The translations under genes and the position numbers were made by a program. A stretch of DNA of 54,840 nt from a bacterium. Lineage in GTDB: Bacteria; Bacteroidota; Ignavibacteria; Kapaibacteriales; UBA7675. Below are positions 51,519-54,840 of the stretch, piece by piece. Each line of letters opens with the position of its first letter. Within the stretch, counting starts at the first letter, position 1. The notes beneath the pieces are model-generated. The model was not told where the DNA came from. It saw only the letters and a program-made list of their open reading frames with translations, and did no database searches. The stretch lies in NCBI GenBank assembly GCA_030430495.1, contig JAUIKM010000040.1:1-54840 (forward strand), read 5' to 3'.

Positions 51519-54500
51519 TTAGCGTCGAATCAGGAGCTTGGACTCCAACGCGTGCCGGCGCCCGTCGCTGCCGCGGTACTCCACCAACAGGATGTACGCG
51601 CCCGCCGCCAGGGGCGTACCGTCGCCGTCCTCCGCCGTCCAACGGATTTCCTGCACGCCGCCGTGCGACGCCGGCTGCGTCAAAGTCGCGATGCGACGCC
51701 CCGCCAGATCGTGAATCGTGCAGGTGACAGGTGCGCCGATACCGACTTCAATTCGGACCTCTTCCCCGCTGCGCAAGGGATTGGGCGTGATGCTGACCCG
51801 AGGCGTCTGTTCCGCGTTTGCGTCGGCAGCCTGCGACAGTTTCGGCTGGACAACGCTTATGGTGACCGTGGCGGTTGACTCGCCGCCGTGGCCGTCGTTA
51901 ATCGTGTACTGAATCTGATCCAGTCCGGTAGTAGCGCCGGCGCTGTACTCCAGCGTCGTCCCGCCGCCGCTGATCGCGACCGTCCCCAGTCCGCCGTCGG
52001 TGGCCGAATTGATCGTAAGTGTATGTCCGTCGGAGTCGCCGTCATTGTTTAAGGGACATATCTGCAATGTCCCGTTTGCCGTAGCCGCGCCTGCGTTGTC
52101 GTCGGCCGCCGCAGGTACGTGATTGCGGTACAGCACAGCCACCGCGTTCTCGTCGTATCCAGGCACGTAGACATGCTGACCATTCCAGCTTAACGCGGGC
52201 ATGATGGCTCCGGCCAGACCGTTGATGCCGTCAACACCGTCGCGACAAACTTCAACAAAGGTCAGCTTGCCATTTTCGCGATCGCGATTAAACAGAACCA
52301 GAGCGTCGGAATCGCGTGCACCGGCCCAGACCTGTGCGCCGTCAGGACTGACCGCCACGCCCGTGATGCCGTCAAGACCATCAATGCCACCGCTGCCGTT
52401 TTCGTAACTTTCCACAAAACTCAACGTGCCGTCCGCGGAAGTGCGATTAAACAATGCAATCGCATCGTCGGCATTTCCGGCCACGTAGACGTGTGCGCCA
52501 TCAGGTGAAACAGCAACATCAATCGCCTTGCTCAGACCTTCCACGCCGCCGACACCGTCCTTGTACATCGTAGAATATGTTAATTCCCCGTCATCCAGCT
52601 TGCGCTCAAACAGCGCCACGGCGTTGTCGCCCGTTCCGGCGACGTACACGTGACGGCCGTCCAGGCTGACATCCAGACCGATCGCCTGACGCAAACCGTT
52701 CACTCCGTTAAGACCATCCTTGAAATAACCGACAAAGTGCAGTTCGTCCGTGGCGTCCACCCGGTTAAACACGGCGATTGAATTATCCGAGTATCCGCTG
52801 ACCAGAACACCGCGTCCGTCAGCGCTGACGTCAACACCGCGCGGTCCTTTCATGCCGTTAATCGTGGCGCCGTTGTCGTCTTCTCCTTTTTTCTTGCGTT
52901 CAACAAAGGTCAGTTCACCGTTGCCGGCGTCGCGCCTGAACACCAGCAGAGCATTGTCGCCGTAACAGGCCGCGTAGAGGTATTCTCCGGCGGGGTCGAC
53001 AGCCAGGTCGCTGGGGTATTCCAGTCCAACGACGCCGTTCCTGAGATTGCGCACGCGCGTCACCCACGTCAGGTCGCCGGTCGATGTATTGCGTTGAAAA
53101 ATGGCGATCGAATGATCGTTGCGGCCGGCAACGTAAAGGTTTTCGCCGTCCGGACTGACCGCCGCACAATACGCGCCGCCGAGGCCGCGCACATCGCCGA
53201 CGCGATCCTGTCTGTATTCAACAAAAGAGGCATTGACCTGCGCCGCCGCCATCAAAGGCGAGACGGCGACCAAAGCGCCTGTCGCCACGCAGTTGTCCAC
53301 CGACGCAACCACGTAGTTAAACACATCGATACCGTTAAAACCGGAATCCGGCGTGTATTCAATCTTGCCGTTGACAAGCTGCGCCTGACCATGCGCCGGC
53401 TGTTCCACCGAGAGAATGCTCAGGCCCGATCCGACATCGTTGTTTAACACATCGGCCACAACGCCCGAAGCCGTGACCAGGACGTGATCCATCAAGGCCT
53501 GCACAGTCCTGGGCGTCACTATCAAAACGGAGCCGGTCGTACAGCCGGCGCTTGCGGTACGGACAACCGAGAGTGAGGCCGAACTTGCACCCTGCTCCCA
53601 CACAATCTGGACCGTCCCAGTTCCCTGTCCGCCGACAATGCTGCCGCCCTCAACATTCCAATTGTGGGTCGCCGTATTGTCGGCAGGCAGAGCCTGGTAC
53701 GTCAGCTGCACGTTCGGACAGCCACAGTCGGCGCCGGTGATTGCAAGTTCCGCCGGCGGCTGAACCGCAATATTAAACGTTGTGCTGTTTTCAAGCTCAC
53801 CGTCCGAAACCCGCACGGTGATCAGCGCATTGCCGTATGCGCCGCACTGCGGCGACATGTTTAACCGCACGCTTGCCGCCGTTGTTCCAGTTGTCAGATC
53901 CGCATCGGCAAACAGTGCCTGATTGTTCGACGTGACGCCGACAACCAGCTGCGACAGCGCATTATCTATATCATTTAACTGCACCGCCGTTGTTACCATC
54001 TGATTTTGATAGCTGCTCAATGAGGCCGGACCAGTAATCGTAGGCGCGTCGTTAACCGGATTGACCGTAACATTAAACGCCGTCGAGCGATTGTATTCGC
54101 CGTCGCCGACCGTTACGGTGATTACCGCCGAACCATTGGCATCGGCCTGCGGCGTAAACATCATGCTTGTCGTGGCACTGGTAGTTCCAAAGCCGATCGA
54201 AGCCGATTGAATCAGCGTTTCATTGTTCGAAACAGCGTCAAGCGACAGCTGTGCCATGGGCGTATCGATGTCGCTCAGATCGAAGGTCAGCTGCGCCGGC
54301 ATGTCTTCATCGATAGTTACAACCGCATTGTTTGTGCTGATAATCGGCGCGTCGTTGACCGGCAGAACGTCGACCACGAAGGTCGTTGAACGCGTGTATT
54401 CGCCGTCAAAGACCGAAACCGCAATGTCTACGCTGCCGTTCGCATTTGCCCCGGGGTTTAACAGTATCTGTGTGTTTGCACTCGTCGGCGTCACAATCGT

Positions 54501-54840
54501 CAGATCGCCGTCGGCCACGAGGGACTGATTGGCGCTTGTGGCGCTCAGGATCAGATTGTTAAACGGAGTGTCGATGTCCGCCAGATTAACGGACAACGTA
54601 AGCGGCGTATCTTCCGGCGTGTTAACTACAGCATTGTTGGTACTGATTACCGGCGCGTCGTTAACCGGCAGAACGTCAATGACAAACTGCTGAGCGGCGC
54701 TCGAACTCGTGTGCAGACCGCCCGACGGACCGTCGTCGTGCAACACGACCGAAACAATTGCCTGGCCATTCTGGTTCGTCGCCGGGACAAAAGTCAGGAT
54801 GCCGGTGGTGGCTGCAATCCGCGGTTGCACGGCGAACAGC
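51519..54840 (-). CDS. Type IX-secreted repeat protein (cadherin-like, PKD-like, beta-propeller), partial
   Basis: The gene runs past the right edge, so the N-terminus is missing; the visible 1106 residues are the C-terminal part. Residues 1-355 contain tandem cadherin-like repeats (VNDAPVISTNNAVV ... AVSVFDGEYTRST). Around 360-445 there is a PKD-like domain with Cys (ITGADCGCPN). A Big_9/cadherin-like repeat follows at about 455-530 (LNNDVGSGLSILSVEQPAHG). Residues 545-905 are seven repeats of the type GVAVSPDGAQVWAGARDSD, a seven-bladed lactonase-like propeller. A last cadherin-like repeat and a FlgD-like sorting domain (VSITPNPLRSGEEVRIEVG ... LESKLLIRR) close the protein. It should be exported by type IX secretion and attached to or shed from the cell surface. 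Confidence 0.88.
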   Translation of the reverse strand, partial: LFAVQPRIAATTGILTFVPATNQNGQAIVSVVLHDDGPSGGLHTSSSAAQQFVIDVLPVNDAPVISTNNAVVNTPEDTPLTLSVNLADIDTPFNNLILSATSANQSLVADGDLTIVTPTSANTQILLNPGANANGSVDIAVSVFDGEYTRSTTFVVDVLPVNDAPIISTNNAVVTIDEDMPAQLTFDLSDIDTPMAQLSLDAVSNNETLIQSASIGFGTTSATTSMMFTPQADANGSAVITVTVGDGEYNRSTAFNVTVNPVNDAPTITGPASLSSYQNQMVTTAVQLNDIDNALSQLVVGVTSNNQALFADADLTTGTTAASVRLNMSPQCGAYGNALITVRVSDGELENSTTFNIAVQPPAELAITGADCGCPNVQLTYQALPADNTATHNWNVEGGSIVGGQGTGTVQIVWEQGASSASLSVVRTASAGCTTGSVLIVTPRTVQALMDHVLVTASGVVADVLNNDVGSGLSILSVEQPAHGQAQLVNGKIEYTPDSGFNGIDVFNYVVASVDNCVATGALVAVSPLMAAAQVNASFVEYRQDRVGDVRGLGGAYCAAVSPDGENLYVAGRNDHSIAIFQRNTSTGDLTWVTRVRNLRNGVVGLEYPSDLAVDPAGEYLYAACYGDNALLVFRRDAGNGELTFVERKKKGEDDNGATINGMKGPRGVDVSADGRGVLVSGYSDNSIAVFNRVDATDELHFVGYFKDGLNGVNGLRQAIGLDVSLDGRHVYVAGTGDNAVALFERKLDDGELTYSTMYKDGVGGVEGLSKAIDVAVSPDGAHVYVAGNADDAIALFNRTSADGTLSFVESYENGSGGIDGLDGITGVAVSPDGAQVWAGARDSDALVLFNRDRENGKLTFVEVCRDGVDGINGLAGAIMPALSWNGQHVYVPGYDENAVAVLYRNHVPAAADDNAGAATANGTLQICPLNNDGDSDGHTLTINSATDGGLGTVAISGGGTTLEYSAGATTGLDQIQYTINDGHGGESTATVTISVVQPKLSQAADANAEQTPRVSITPNPLRSGEEVRIEVGIGAPVTCTIHDLAGRRIATLTQPASHGGVQEIRWTAEDGDGTPLAAGAYILLVEYRGSDGRRHALESKLLIRR

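Noticed and set aside
1-54840. CRISPR array, tRNA or rRNA
   Set aside because: No regularly spaced repeats or cloverleaf-like sequences were found by eye; the dispersed repeats are too far apart.

Overview
The window reads as chromosome of a bacterium from the Fibrobacteres-Chlorobi-Bacteroidetes group. The main evidence is a secreted adhesin-like protein at the right edge that ends in a type IX secretion (FlgD-like) sorting domain, a lipoprotein FKBP isomerase and an imelysin lipoprotein. GC content is moderately high and Shine-Dalgarno sites are often good. I see no tRNA, rRNA, CRISPR array, integrase, transposase, terminase, portal or capsid gene.

Left half (2.2-28.6 kb, minus strand, transcribed right to left): a 17-gene block encoding a contractile phage-tail-like injection machine. 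The order is sheath, tube, tail-chaperone-like protein with a long disordered tail, gpN-like protein, gpD/gp44-type hub, gpV/gp45-type spike, PAAR tip, gp25-type wedge, gpJ-type wedge, gpI-type wedge, a short tail protein, two coiled-coil proteins sharing a His-rich module, two unrecognised proteins, a 1090-residue all-helical protein, and a 2251-residue protein. The 2251-residue protein starts with a short RHS/YD-repeat core and carries a zinc-peptidase-like HELRH motif. The first ten genes follow the order of the Mu tail module, but the tape-measure slot holds no typical tape measure. No AAA+ ATPase or sure tail terminator accompanies the block. Most genes overlap or abut by a few bases, so this is probably one operon. 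The last genes are the best candidates for the length ruler and for cargo, tip or effector functions.

Middle (28.6-41.6 kb): a 1 kb non-coding stretch upstream of the sheath gene, a small secreted Cys-rich protein, a di-haem cytochrome c peroxidase-like protein, an unrecognised 361-residue protein, and a tight plus-strand operon (sodium:solute symporter, GNAT acetyltransferase, M20 amidohydrolase, alanine racemase, ornithine-racemase-like enzyme) that looks like an amino-acid racemisation or D-amino-acid pathway. An imelysin-like lipoprotein and two DinB-fold proteins follow.

Right part (41.8-51.5 kb, minus strand): a five-gene MoxR AAA+ / vWA / beta-propeller system, a predicted NTP-dependent regulatory or conflict module. 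It is bracketed by two identical 43-bp direct repeats, and a truncated TPR-like gene lies next to the left copy. The window closes with the partial type IX-secreted repeat protein.

Two sequence-level signals run through the window. A family of dispersed intergenic repeats is built around TGACAAACAAAAA and GAGCCTGAGACGCG. TTAAAC/GTTTAA/GTTAAC words are strikingly frequent in otherwise GC-rich genes and occur in more than one reading frame.
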